Shown here piece after piece: positions 1-8,258 of a stretch of 18,402 nt of DNA. The position numbers and the translations under genes were made by a program. Every line of letters begins with the position of its first letter. The stretch's first letter is position 1. The notes under the pieces were generated by a model. The model was not told where the DNA came from. It searched no databases and saw only the letters and a list, made by a program, of their open reading frames with translations. The DNA comes from Alistipes sp. (GTDB lineage Bacteria > Bacteroidota > Bacteroidia > Bacteroidales > Rikenellaceae): contig JAFZDR010000045.1 of the NCBI GenBank assembly GCA_017561105.1, forward strand, positions 1-18,402. The letters run 5' to 3'.

Positions 1-1574
1 GGACCCATAGGACTGAGGCTAAAGCTCTCTGTACCTGTAGGAATACCATTGATAGGGTTAGTTGTATTGGTATGCGAAGCCAATCCGATGCTCATAATCT
101 CCTGACCGCTGAAGTCTCCCTTATACTCAACACCTCCGGCATCGAACTGAACACGAAGTTTTACCGATGCACCATCCTTGAGGTTACTCAACGTTGGCGT
201 GTCAAGACGGCCGTGGTGATAAGAGCCGAAGACCATTACAATATTGACCACCTGATAACGCACATTGATGCGCGGACAAGTACCTACGCCCAACAAGAAG
301 CGTGCAGCATTCCAGCCCTTGTGGCTCATATATCCGTCGAGCGAAACACCTGGCTGGTTACGCTCATCAGCTGCAACACCGTTGTCGCCATAGCTCTCGC
401 CCGCAGTGTGGATGCACGAGAAGTCCTCCTCGAAGAGATATGGAACAGTCAATGCAGGAACTACATTCACATCATCGCCCAAGTTCGACGGCATTGTAAA
501 GGTCGAACTTACGATTGCGCTCTTACTCTCGAATGTTGCGGTGAATGTCTTACCGCTGTATGCCGTGAGCTCCGATGCGCTGTTAGCTATATAGTCGTAT
601 CTGTTCTGCTCGTTTGCGGTAAATTCAAACTTCTTTCCATCGTTTGCGGTAATAGTAATCTTCTCGATGCTCTCGCCGAGGTTGTTTGTACCAATCGAGA
701 ATCGGAGCGTAGGACGCACCTTTGGAACGCTAAATGAGAGCGGTGTGATGTGGCCTGCAGCAAAAGTCTTCATAAACGAAATACTCTTCTCGACAGACTC
801 TCTGCCATCAACTCCGTATGCCACCACCTTAACTCTACCAATAACCATCTGCGGGAAGATTACTCCCCAAACATCCTCGCCGACGCCTGCACCATTTGCG
901 CAGTTGATGACGAGTTCCTTCGAGCCATTTGCGAGTGTTGCAGCAGACGCTGCGTTGGTGATATTAACAGACACATCACCTGTCACATTACCCGGGAAGG
1001 TAAATACGAGCTTGCCCACATCGACACCCAAGTCGTTCTTGGCGATGTTCACCTTCAAGATGTGCATCTTGTGCTGGAAGTCGAGCTCCAACTTGTTAAT
1101 CTCATCCGACAAAAGCTCCTTGCCCTCTACAGGTGTTGCGACCATGATGTCGTATGCACCATTAAACAAGTCACCCTGCTGGGTAGCAGGGATAGTGTAG
1201 GTGGCTTTGTTGTCTGCATAGCTCTTTGGCTGGGGAGCTACGGCGTAGTAGGTGTAATCACCCTCCTCCATCAACTCGGTCTCAGCCGTAAATACTGCAG
1301 ATTGGAACGAATGCCAAAAATACATCATCGAGAACTTTGCGCCGTCCATCTTTCGAACGCCCTCTTTGTTCTCTGCCCATAAAGCAAAGGTGTCGCCCTC
1401 TATCCAAGAGGCTCTACCCTCTGCATCTACCGTCGTTCTGCTCATTTCGATAGGCAGACCGATGGAGAGTTGCGACTTTGCAACCTCGACAGCCTCGCTG
1501 TTGTCGCCCGACTGAGAGCAACCCCCGAGAAGCAATCCCATTGCAAATAGCGCTACAAAGTAGATTTTCTTCAT
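1..1574 (-). CDS. Fimbrillin-like surface lipoprotein, C-terminus beyond left edge
   Basis: The minus-strand frame opens with ATG at 1572-1574 and stays open to the window edge, giving 524 visible residues with no stop. It starts MKKIYFVALFAMGLLLGGC, a lipoprotein signal with lipobox LGGC and the acylated Cys at residue 19. After the Cys comes a segment like the N-terminal domain of Bacteroidota fimbrillins (Mfa1/FimA-like): W57 followed by IEGD and ALWAEN, a YYAVAP stretch, and DFQHKMHILKV near residue 163, the 'F-x-H' strand typical of this family. From about residue 375 a second module begins (LFEEDFSC, then GYMSHKGWNAARFLLG and SYHHGRLDTP). It resembles the choice-of-anchor/jelly-roll modules of Bacteroidota surface proteins, but that assignment is weaker. 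It is probably an outer-membrane-anchored structural or adhesive protein. It is divergent from the gene at 1773 and has its own -7 box at 1598-1605. Confidence 0.8.
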   Translation of the reverse strand, partial: MKKIYFVALFAMGLLLGGCSQSGDNSEAVEVAKSQLSIGLPIEMSRTTVDAEGRASWIEGDTFALWAENKEGVRKMDGAKFSMMYFWHSFQSAVFTAETELMEEGDYTYYAVAPQPKSYADNKATYTIPATQQGDLFNGAYDIMVATPVEGKELLSDEINKLELDFQHKMHILKVNIAKNDLGVDVGKLVFTFPGNVTGDVSVNITNAASAATLANGSKELVINCANGAGVGEDVWGVIFPQMVIGRVKVVAYGVDGRESVEKSISFMKTFAAGHITPLSFSVPKVRPTLRFSIGTNNLGESIEKITITANDGKKFEFTANEQNRYDYIANSASELTAYSGKTFTATFESKSAIVSSTFTMPSNLGDDVNVVPALTVPYLFEEDFSCIHTAGESYGDNGVAADERNQPGVSLDGYMSHKGWNAARFLLGVGTCPRINVRYQVVNIVMVFGSYHHGRLDTPTLSNLKDGASVKLRVQFDAGGVEYKGDFSGQEIMSIGLASHTNTTNPINGIPTGTESFSLSPMG

Positions 1575-1597
1575 AGTTATCCAATTAAAATCGGCGA

Positions 1598-1605
1598 CAA
1601 AAATA
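1598..1605 (-). promoter_or_regulatory. Putative -7 box of the fimbrillin-like gene
   Basis: The minus strand reads TATTTTTG, matching the Bacteroidota -7 consensus TAnnTTTG, 23 bases before the ATG at 1574. I see no convincing -33 element at the usual spacing. Confidence 0.45.
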
Positions 1606-1731
1606 GGTTGGTTATATTTCATATAAAAATAATTTCAACGAATGCGCTGTTTTTTTCAATGAATACCACCTCTCGAAAAGGGCGATAAAATAAATTTCGA
1701 TCCTTTGCTCGCCAAAACAACAAAAAAAACA

Positions 1732-1739
1732 TATCTTTG
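1732..1739 (+). promoter_or_regulatory. Putative -7 box for the 694-residue exported protein
   Basis: TATCTTTG matches the consensus TAnnTTTG and lies 33 bases before the ATG at 1773. A TTTG at 1704-1707 could be the -33 element, but the 24-base gap is a little long. The box also shows that the upstream in-frame TTG at 1737 lies inside the promoter and is not the start. Confidence 0.55.
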
Positions 1740-1772
1740 TTGCAGAATAACAACAAACTACACTTCACGAAT

Positions 1773-3857
1773 ATGAAAGTTCTGTTCAAAGCATTTATCG
1801 TATTGGCCGTTACGGCTGTTTCCGTATCGTGTTGCGACAATGTAACCTTCTACGCATCGACCCTCCCTGAAATCGAGGGTGTTACCGCCGAGGCAACCCC
1901 TCTGCGCAAGGGCAACGAGTGGGAGGTTGGTGTTAAGGTTAGGAACACTACAGATAAACCCGTAACCATCAAGGTTATGTTGGCAGCCGAGCCGCGTTTC
2001 GAGGCTTCGAGCTACCTCTTCCCGGGCATCAACTACAACGGCAACGACTTTGGCGAGAATCTCCATCTCCCCGAGAACTATGGCAATACCAACCGCTCAA
2101 TTCCATTCCCGCAGGGTTGGGAGTACGAGGGTGAGCCATGGGTGTTTTCGTACGATAGAGGTTCAATTCCTTCGTGTACAATCTCGGAGAACAAAGACAA
2201 AGTCTTTGCACTCTTCGCTTCAGACCGCGATACACTCTCGTATGTGAGCTCTTGCTCGATGGTGAAGTTGGAGGACAACTCCTTCCGCCACATCATCTAT
2301 TGGCCTATCACCGAGGCTCCGCTCTGCTACTCCGACAAGAAGAAGTTCTCGGAGCGTATCGATAACTACATCACCCTCGCACCGGGTGAGGAGTTTGTGG
2401 CTTCGGCAAATGCTTTTATCGGCCGACCAAAGATCGAAAACTACGGTTTTGCCGAGGTATTGCCCGTAGCGTGGCGCAAACTCAACCACAAGATCGATGC
2501 TCAATGGAGCGTGGATGAGGTGTTGGCATTCGACAAAAAATATCAGGATTGGAGCCGTCGTCAGGACGATAAGGGCTATTGGTATGCGGGCATTCTCGAC
2601 GATATGAAGTTCCGCGCAGGTTACTATGGCACAGGACTCTCCGAGGAGGGCCATACCGTAGAATACTACGAGAAAAATCCCGACAAGAACCACTGGTTCC
2701 ACAACGATGTCGAGGAGTCGAAGCACCTCAAGCCGGGCGAGTATGTCAAGGGTTATGGTCGCGAGCTCGGTTTTGCAGGTCAGAGCTTCCAGATGGCTCG
2801 CCTATCTATCGAATACGGCTTCCGCAACAACTCTCCGCAGGATGTCGATTTCGGTCTGAAGGTATTGCGCAGCTGGATGGCTACTCGTCGTTTCGACAGC
2901 GGTATCTTCAAGAGTAATCGCAACCGTGGTCACAGCAACCGCGACGCATCTAATATGGGTTGGGCAATGAGCGAGTTGTCGCGCGTGGCGGAGCTGCTCA
3001 ACAAGAACGGAATGGACGGCTCGGAGTTCCTCGATGCTGCAAAACCTACCGTAGAGTGCGTTTTGAAGGGTATTCGCGAGGATGGTGCCGTAGGCTCGGT
3101 GTGGAATGGCGAAACGGGCGAGGTTGTCACCTACAATGGTGATGGAGCAGGCTTTGCCTTGATGGGACTTGCACGCTACCACCACGCTACGGGCGATGAG
3201 CGCATCCTGCCGGCTATCGAGAAGGCATTCGACTACTACTACAATAAAGATATTAACCTCTTCCGCTGCTTTGGTGGTGCAATGGATTGCTCGAGCATCG
3301 ACAAGGAGGGTATTCAGCCATACTTTACCACCGCAAAGTATATGTACGAGCAGACGGGCAAGAAGAAGTTCTTGGACTACGCTCGCAAGGCGGCATACTA
3401 CTTCGCATCGTGGATCTACATCCACAACCCAATCTACGACGAGGACGACGATATTACCGTATTCGAAGCTCGCCCTACAGGTGCAAATATAGTAGGCGTG
3501 GAGCACTCGGCAGTAGATGAGTACGGAGGATTGCTTCTCAATGAGTATTTGTGGCTTGCGGAGGTTGATAACGAGCCATTGTGGCGCGAGATTGTCGAGC
3601 TTATGTGGCGCAATGGTACCCACGGCTTTGCATACGAGGGTCGCACCATCTGGCACGGTCTTGAGCGTCCGATTGGTGCAAAGAGCGAGGCTATTTTCCC
3701 TTCGATTTGGAGCAAATATCGCACCCTCCCGTATAAGCGCGGCAGTATCAACGACCACCTCTCGGCGTGGGGCGGAGTCTATCGCACCGCCTCAATCTAC
3801 GAGATGAGCGAAGAGAATTTAGCGTGGCTGAAGGAGGCTACTCAACCTGAGAAATAA
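1773..3857 (+). CDS. Large exported (probable lipoprotein) protein of alpha/alpha-toroid type, family unknown
   Basis: This is 694 residues from the ATG at 1773, chosen because an upstream TTG in frame lies in the -7 box. The N-terminus MKVLFKAFIVLAVTAVSVSCC is an export signal ending at Cys20/Cys21. The residues before the Cys are not a textbook lipobox, though Bacteroidota are relaxed about this. Residues ~30-215 look beta-rich (YLFPGINYNGN at 81-91). Residues ~240-690 are helical, with repeated aromatic and Gly-rich turns (GYGRELGFAGQSF 327-339, GHSNRDASNMGWAM 386-399, GDGAGFALMGLARYH 456-470, EHSAVDEYGGLLLNEYLWLAE 577-597). This is the pattern of (alpha/alpha)6 carbohydrate-active enzymes. 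A role as glycoside hydrolase or lyase is inferred from architecture only; I cannot name a family or catalytic residues. It stands alone, with no SusC/SusD neighbour, and ends in a terminator shared with the converging peptidase gene. Confidence 0.75.
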   Translation: MKVLFKAFIVLAVTAVSVSCCDNVTFYASTLPEIEGVTAEATPLRKGNEWEVGVKVRNTTDKPVTIKVMLAAEPRFEASSYLFPGINYNGNDFGENLHLPENYGNTNRSIPFPQGWEYEGEPWVFSYDRGSIPSCTISENKDKVFALFASDRDTLSYVSSCSMVKLEDNSFRHIIYWPITEAPLCYSDKKKFSERIDNYITLAPGEEFVASANAFIGRPKIENYGFAEVLPVAWRKLNHKIDAQWSVDEVLAFDKKYQDWSRRQDDKGYWYAGILDDMKFRAGYYGTGLSEEGHTVEYYEKNPDKNHWFHNDVEESKHLKPGEYVKGYGRELGFAGQSFQMARLSIEYGFRNNSPQDVDFGLKVLRSWMATRRFDSGIFKSNRNRGHSNRDASNMGWAMSELSRVAELLNKNGMDGSEFLDAAKPTVECVLKGIREDGAVGSVWNGETGEVVTYNGDGAGFALMGLARYHHATGDERILPAIEKAFDYYYNKDINLFRCFGGAMDCSSIDKEGIQPYFTTAKYMYEQTGKKKFLDYARKAAYYFASWIYIHNPIYDEDDDITVFEARPTGANIVGVEHSAVDEYGGLLLNEYLWLAEVDNEPLWREIVELMWRNGTHGFAYEGRTIWHGLERPIGAKSEAIFPSIWSKYRTLPYKRGSINDHLSAWGGVYRTASIYEMSEENLAWLKEATQPEK

Positions 3858-3892
3858 AAAATATGGTCGGCAGATTCGCCGACCATATTTTT
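3857..3892. terminator. Bidirectional terminator between converging genes
   Basis: The arms ATATGGTCGGC (3861-3871) and GCCGACCATAT (3878-3888) pair around a six-base loop, with runs of A before and T after, so both strands end the hairpin in a U-tract. It begins at the stop of the upstream gene and overlaps the stop codon of the converging peptidase gene (3891-3893). Confidence 0.85.
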
Positions 3893-6002
3893 ATTTGAGG
3901 TACTTATCTAACCACCCGAAGAACTCTCGGTTCCAAACGAGTGAGTTCTGCGGTTTGAATACCTGGTGAGCCTCGTTCTCGAACGACACCAATCGCGAAG
4001 GAATACCACGCACACGCGCTGCAGTAAATGCCTGGAGCGACTGAGTGTAAGGAATGCGGTAGTCGCGCTCTCCCGTGATAATCAAGATAGGGGTATCCCA
4101 CTTATCCACCGCCTTATGTGGCGAGTTGGCGTATGAGCGCATAGCGGTCTTGTTCTTCTTATCCCAATAGGTGCCGCCGTAGTCGTTATTGAGGAAGAAG
4201 AGCTCCTCGGTCTCGCCATACATCGACTCGAAGTTGAAGATGCCGCAGTGGGCGATAAACGCCTTGAAACGCTTCTCGTGGTGGCCTGCCAAGTAGAATG
4301 TCGAGTAGCCGCCATACGATGCTCCAACGCAGCCCAAACGCTCCTTATCGCACCACTTCTCCTTTGCCACATCGTCGATTGCGGCGAGGTAATCCTTGAT
4401 ATTCTGGCCCGAATAGTCGCCCGAGATCTGATCGAGCCACTCCTGACCAAACGAAGGTAAACCGCGACGGTTAGGTGCCACTACAACATAGCCTTGTGCC
4501 GCCATAAGCTGGAAGTTCCAACGGTAGCTCCAAAACTGCGAAACAACACTCTGCGGACCACCCTGACAGTAGAGCAGAGTCGGATACTTCTTCGATGTGT
4601 CGAAGTCGGGTGGAAGAATAACCCACACAAGCATCTGCTTGCCGTCGGTAGTCTTAACCCAGCGCTTCTGCACCTCGCCCATCTTGATATTGTCGTAAAC
4701 AAAATCGTTCACAGCAGTAATCTTTGTCATTGCGCCATTTGCAAGGTCGAACTCAAAGAGTTCGCTTGCCATCGAGATAGTCATCAACGAGCCTATACAC
4801 TTCTCGCCACGCAACTCGAACGAGTTGATATCGTGGTCACCCTTTGTGATAACCTCTACAGCGCTCTTGCCGTCGGCCTTTACGCGACAAATCTGGTGTG
4901 TAGCCTCGATTGGAGCGATAAAGTAGATTGTATCTTCGTCAGCCCACACTACATTCGATGCGTTGTAATCGAAATCGGCAGTAATATACTCCACCTTACC
5001 CGAAGCCACATCGTAGATCATCAGGCGCGACTTGTCGGCCTCGTTGCCGGGACGCTCCTGCGAGCAGAAGGCAATCTTCGCACCGCTTGGCGAGAATACA
5101 GGGTACTTGTCGTAGCCCACAAATGCGAAGTCGGCGTTGCCCTTACAGATATTCTTTGTTGCGCCACTCTCGAGGTCGTAAACATAGATATCCGAATCGG
5201 TTGATACGGCATACTCTACACCTGTCAATGGCTTGCAAGTGTAGGCAACCTGCTTGCTATCAGGGCTCCAAGCCACCTCGGCGTGGTCGAAATATGGTGC
5301 AAGTGGTGCATCCCACGCGCTCTTCTCGCCAATAATGTCGACGCCCTCGCCGACACCGTTTGCCAACAAATCGGCAACGAAGATGTGGAGGTAATCGCCC
5401 TTATCCCAATAGTCCCAATGGCGCACCATCAAATCGTCATAGATGCGAGCCTTCGACTTATCCATATCGGCATAGACATCGGCCGAGTTGATATCCTTGG
5501 CGTGTACAAACTTGGTGTAGCAGAGGTGCTTCTCATCTGGCGAGATACCGAAGCCCTCGATACCACCCTCGATATTCGATACCTGCTTAGGCTGCGAGCC
5601 GTCGGCCTGCATCTTCCACAACTGCATCTCGCCGCTGCGGGTTGTTGCAAACCAAATATCCTTGCCGTCAGCGCTCCAAACAGGCGATACCGATGTTGCC
5701 GAAAGGTTGGTGAGCTCCCTCTCCTCGCCGGTTGCGAGGTTACGGCTCACAATAACCGAGATACCACGGTTCTCCGCCATATTGTAGCGGGTGAGGGTAT
5801 AGAGTACGCTCTCTCCGTCGGGCGATAGTGCATGCGAGCCGATACGACCCATCTTCCACATAACCTCGGGAGTGAGGCGTGCAGCAGCAATCTCCTCGGC
5901 GGTCAAAGCATTGTCAATTTTGAGGGGTTCGGGGGCTGTATTACACCCTACGAAGCCCAAAAGTAGTGATGCCATAGCGATAAATTGTTTTCTCATATCC
6001 AT
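3891..6002 (-). CDS. S9-family dipeptidyl-peptidase, DPP5-like
   Basis: This is a 703-residue exopeptidase of the prolyl oligopeptidase (S9) family, closest in character to bacterial DPP5, which removes dipeptides from the N-termini of oligopeptides in the periplasm. The N-terminus MDMRKQFIAMASLLLGFVGC is an export signal ending at Cys20, so it may be a lipoprotein (the -3 residue Phe is unusual). Residues ~45-435 form the beta-propeller, with repeated SPDG/SPD/WSPD turns. Residues ~440-703 are the alpha/beta-hydrolase domain. The triad is visible: Ser562 in GASYGGY, Asp647 in TGERDYR, His679 in ENEAHQV. The GGPQS segment (481-485) fits the oxyanion region. Translation could instead begin at Met3 (5996). 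It is divergent from the Nudix gene with 49 bp between the starts; no clear -7 box was seen for it. Such peptidases feed peptide catabolism in asaccharolytic or mixed-diet Bacteroidales. Confidence 0.93.
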   Translation of the reverse strand: MDMRKQFIAMASLLLGFVGCNTAPEPLKIDNALTAEEIAAARLTPEVMWKMGRIGSHALSPDGESVLYTLTRYNMAENRGISVIVSRNLATGEERELTNLSATSVSPVWSADGKDIWFATTRSGEMQLWKMQADGSQPKQVSNIEGGIEGFGISPDEKHLCYTKFVHAKDINSADVYADMDKSKARIYDDLMVRHWDYWDKGDYLHIFVADLLANGVGEGVDIIGEKSAWDAPLAPYFDHAEVAWSPDSKQVAYTCKPLTGVEYAVSTDSDIYVYDLESGATKNICKGNADFAFVGYDKYPVFSPSGAKIAFCSQERPGNEADKSRLMIYDVASGKVEYITADFDYNASNVVWADEDTIYFIAPIEATHQICRVKADGKSAVEVITKGDHDINSFELRGEKCIGSLMTISMASELFEFDLANGAMTKITAVNDFVYDNIKMGEVQKRWVKTTDGKQMLVWVILPPDFDTSKKYPTLLYCQGGPQSVVSQFWSYRWNFQLMAAQGYVVVAPNRRGLPSFGQEWLDQISGDYSGQNIKDYLAAIDDVAKEKWCDKERLGCVGASYGGYSTFYLAGHHEKRFKAFIAHCGIFNFESMYGETEELFFLNNDYGGTYWDKKNKTAMRSYANSPHKAVDKWDTPILIITGERDYRIPYTQSLQAFTAARVRGIPSRLVSFENEAHQVFKPQNSLVWNREFFGWLDKYLK

Positions 6003-6021
6003 CTTTTTCGGTTAATTTTCT

Positions 6022-6029
6022 TATCTTTG
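6022..6029 (+). promoter_or_regulatory. Putative -7 box of the Nudix-porX unit
   Basis: TATCTTTG matches TAnnTTTG and lies 22 bases before the ATG at 6052. No good -33 element is visible. Confidence 0.55.
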
Positions 6030-6051
6030 TATCCCACAAAACTCATAACGA

Positions 6052-6642
6052 ATGCGTACAGATATATATTTTGCACATAAATTACTAATCCTCACCGATA
6101 CTCCCGTAGAGATCGACGATTACTATCGTATGCCTTCGTCCGAACTTTCAAGGGCGAATGTACTCAAAATTTTCGAAACCGCCAACACTATCGTCGTTCT
6201 CGACTCTATGATTGAGCCATATATCGAGCAGTTCTTCAGCGAATTTAAGTGGGTAGAGGCTGCCGGCGGATTGGTCGAAAACGAGAAGGGCGAAACCCTG
6301 ATGATCTATTGTTACCGCCATTGGGATCTCCCCAAGGGTCATATCGACGAGGGCGAGAGTGCCGATGTGTGCGCCGTGCGCGAGGTTGCCGAGGAGACAG
6401 GTGTCAAAGGGGCAAAAATTGTTCGATTTTTGTGCAATACAATGCACGCTTACGGCGTTTATGGAGTATGGGAGTTGAAGCGCACCTCCTGGTTCCACCT
6501 TATAGCTGAGAGTTGTCCGACCAAGCCTCAGAAAGAGGAGGATATCGCCATTGCAAAGTGGTGCTCGCCCGAGGAGGTCGAGGAGAACTTGCGCTCGACA
6601 TACCCTACAATATGTAATGTGTTCGCCACAAAAAATAGGTAG
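6052..6642 (+). CDS. Nudix hydrolase
   Basis: This is 196 residues with a perfect Nudix box at 96-118: Gly96, Glu102 after five residues, then seven residues to REVAEETGV (Arg110-Glu111, Glu114-Glu115, Gly117). These residues bind the divalent metal used to split a nucleoside diphosphate linked to another group. WDLPKGHI just before the box is typical of the fold. About 70 residues precede the Nudix domain, starting with a small N-terminal segment ([14 protein letters not shown]) that I do not recognise; this is longer than minimal MutT-like proteins. The substrate cannot be told from sequence. It is expressed from its own -7 box and ends three bases before porX, so the two are almost certainly co-transcribed. 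This suggests, but does not prove, a link to PorX signalling. Confidence 0.92.
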   Translation: MRTDIYFAHKLLILTDTPVEIDDYYRMPSSELSRANVLKIFETANTIVVLDSMIEPYIEQFFSEFKWVEAAGGLVENEKGETLMIYCYRHWDLPKGHIDEGESADVCAVREVAEETGVKGAKIVRFLCNTMHAYGVYGVWELKRTSWFHLIAESCPTKPQKEEDIAIAKWCSPEEVEENLRSTYPTICNVFATKNR

Positions 6643-6645
6643 ATT

Positions 6646-8193
6646 ATGGTAAAGATTCTCTGGGTAGATGACGAAATAGAGTTGCTGAAACCGCACATTA
6701 TGCTCCTCCAGTCGAAGGGGTACGAGGTGGCAACCTGCAACAACGGCTACGATGCTATAGATATGGCGTCGGAGGTGGCCTACGATGTTATAATTCTCGA
6801 TGAGATGATGCCCGGAATGACAGGTCTTGAGACCCTGCCGCTTATCAAGGATATCCGCCCGACAACACCTGTGATTATGGTAACAAAGAGCGAGGAGGAG
6901 GATATTATGGATAAGGCGATAGGCTCGAAGATTGCCGACTATATCGTCAAGCCCGTGAACCCTTCGCAGATGTTGCCACTCATCAAGAAACATGTTCACC
7001 CCCAGAAGCTTGTAACCGAGCAGACTACCGCCGATTATCGTGCCGAGTTTGGTCGCATCTCGCTCTCTATGCAGAATGCATCGACCTTCCAGCAGTGGTG
7101 CTCGATATATCGCAAGCTCGTAAATTGGGATATCGAACTCTCGGGCGGTGATGAGTCTATTCGCGAGATTTTGCAGTACCAGAAGACAGAGGCAAACCGC
7201 ATCTTCGGCCGCTTTGTCTGCAACAACTACAAGGATTGGATCAACTCGCGCGACGAGGATACTCCGGTGATGTCGCATACACTTATGCGCAACAACATCT
7301 TCCCCGTAGTTGACAACAATACCAAGACAACATTGCTCCTTATCGACAACTTCCGCTACGACCAGTGGCGTGCGATAAGCGGAATGTTGCGCGGCTATTT
7401 CGATATCGCCACCGACGACTTCTACTGCGCAATTCTCCCTACTGCAACACAGTATGCACGAAATGCCGTTTTTGCCGGCTTGATGCCGCTTGCAATAGAC
7501 AAGCTTATGCCCAACAAGTGGCTCAACGACAATGAGGAGGGCGGTAAAAATCAGTACGAGGAGGAGTTCCTCGCACGACAGATTGCCCAATCGGGCAAGC
7601 GCTATAAGTGGTCGTTCGATAAGCTTGTACGCCCCGAGGCGGGTCGCAAGCTGATTGACAACATCCACCGCATCTACGATGCCGACTTCTCGGTTATCGT
7701 CTACAACTTCTTAGATATTCTTTCGCACGCGCGTACCGAAACCGAGATTATACGCCAGCTCACCGAGGATGATGCTTCGTTCCGCTCACTTACGTGCTCG
7801 TGGTTCGAACACTCGGAGCTCTTCACACTGCTAAAACTCCTCTCGGAGCGCGGTCATACGGTAGTTATAACCTCCGACCACGGAACTGTGCGTGTAGATA
7901 ACCCGGTGAAGGTTACAGGCGACCGCGAAACATCGACCAATCTGCGTTACAAGACAGGTCGCAACCTCGCCTACAACCGCAAGGAGGTGTTCGAGATTAC
8001 CAAGCCTGAGGAGGTGCAGCTCCCTGCGTCAAACCTCACCTCGAGCTATATCTTCGCCTACAACAACGACTTCCTGGTCTATAACAACGATGCCAATCGT
8101 CATATCCGCTACTACCGCGACACCTTCCAGCACGGAGGTATCTCGATGGAGGAGATGATTGTGCCATATATCGTTCTCTCGCCGAAGAAATAA
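6646..8193 (+). CDS. porX: PorX-type response regulator with PglZ/alkaline-phosphatase-like domain
   Basis: This is 515 residues. Residues 1-~120 are a receiver domain: acidic pocket Asp8/Asp9, phospho-acceptor Asp52 in ILDEMMPG, Thr80 in MVTKSE and Lys102 in VKPVNP. A helical linker (~125-215) leads to a PglZ domain of the alkaline-phosphatase superfamily (~225-515), with DNFRYDQW (234-241), LPTAT (264-268), YNFLDILSHAR (353-363), SDHG (410-413) and QHGG (495-498) as likely metal and substrate sites. PorX is known as the response regulator partner of PorY that controls type IX secretion genes in Porphyromonas gingivalis, and it occurs widely in Bacteroidota. Structural studies of PorX reported zinc binding and nucleotide phosphodiesterase activity. 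There is no DNA-binding output domain. No porY, sigP or type IX structural gene lies in the window, so its target here is unknown. It is second in an operon with the Nudix gene. Confidence 0.93.
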   Translation: MVKILWVDDEIELLKPHIMLLQSKGYEVATCNNGYDAIDMASEVAYDVIILDEMMPGMTGLETLPLIKDIRPTTPVIMVTKSEEEDIMDKAIGSKIADYIVKPVNPSQMLPLIKKHVHPQKLVTEQTTADYRAEFGRISLSMQNASTFQQWCSIYRKLVNWDIELSGGDESIREILQYQKTEANRIFGRFVCNNYKDWINSRDEDTPVMSHTLMRNNIFPVVDNNTKTTLLLIDNFRYDQWRAISGMLRGYFDIATDDFYCAILPTATQYARNAVFAGLMPLAIDKLMPNKWLNDNEEGGKNQYEEEFLARQIAQSGKRYKWSFDKLVRPEAGRKLIDNIHRIYDADFSVIVYNFLDILSHARTETEIIRQLTEDDASFRSLTCSWFEHSELFTLLKLLSERGHTVVITSDHGTVRVDNPVKVTGDRETSTNLRYKTGRNLAYNRKEVFEITKPEEVQLPASNLTSSYIFAYNNDFLVYNNDANRHIRYYRDTFQHGGISMEEMIVPYIVLSPKK

Positions 8194-8200
8194 GGAAGTT

Positions 8201-8247
8201 CCACAAACAAAAGAGGCTGTCGAAATGACAGCCTCTTTTGTTTGTGT
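8201..8247. terminator. Bidirectional terminator, 21-bp perfect stem
   Basis: The arms 8201-8221 and 8227-8247 are perfectly complementary over 21 bp around the loop GAAAT, with A-rich and T-rich parts inside the arms. It lies between the converging porX (stop 8193) and recJ (stop 8259) genes and can end transcription from both sides. Confidence 0.85.
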
Positions 8248-8258
8248 GGTGTATTTAA

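Noticed and set aside
72..1382. Several plus-strand open frames (72-737, 667-1200, 750-1382)
   Set aside because: They are antisense to the minus-strand fimbrillin-like lipoprotein, whose frame is open without a stop through the whole region and has a signal peptide and recognisable domains.
2802..3758. A 318-codon minus-strand frame inside the toroid protein gene
   Set aside because: It is antisense to a coherent exported protein, and its translation has no recognisable motif or start signal.
6148..7668. A 506-codon open frame on the minus strand, opposite the Nudix and porX genes
   Set aside because: It lies wholly antisense to two well-identified genes and has Cys/His/Leu-rich, domain-free translation typical of the mirror frame of a codon-biased gene. 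No promoter or family motif was seen.
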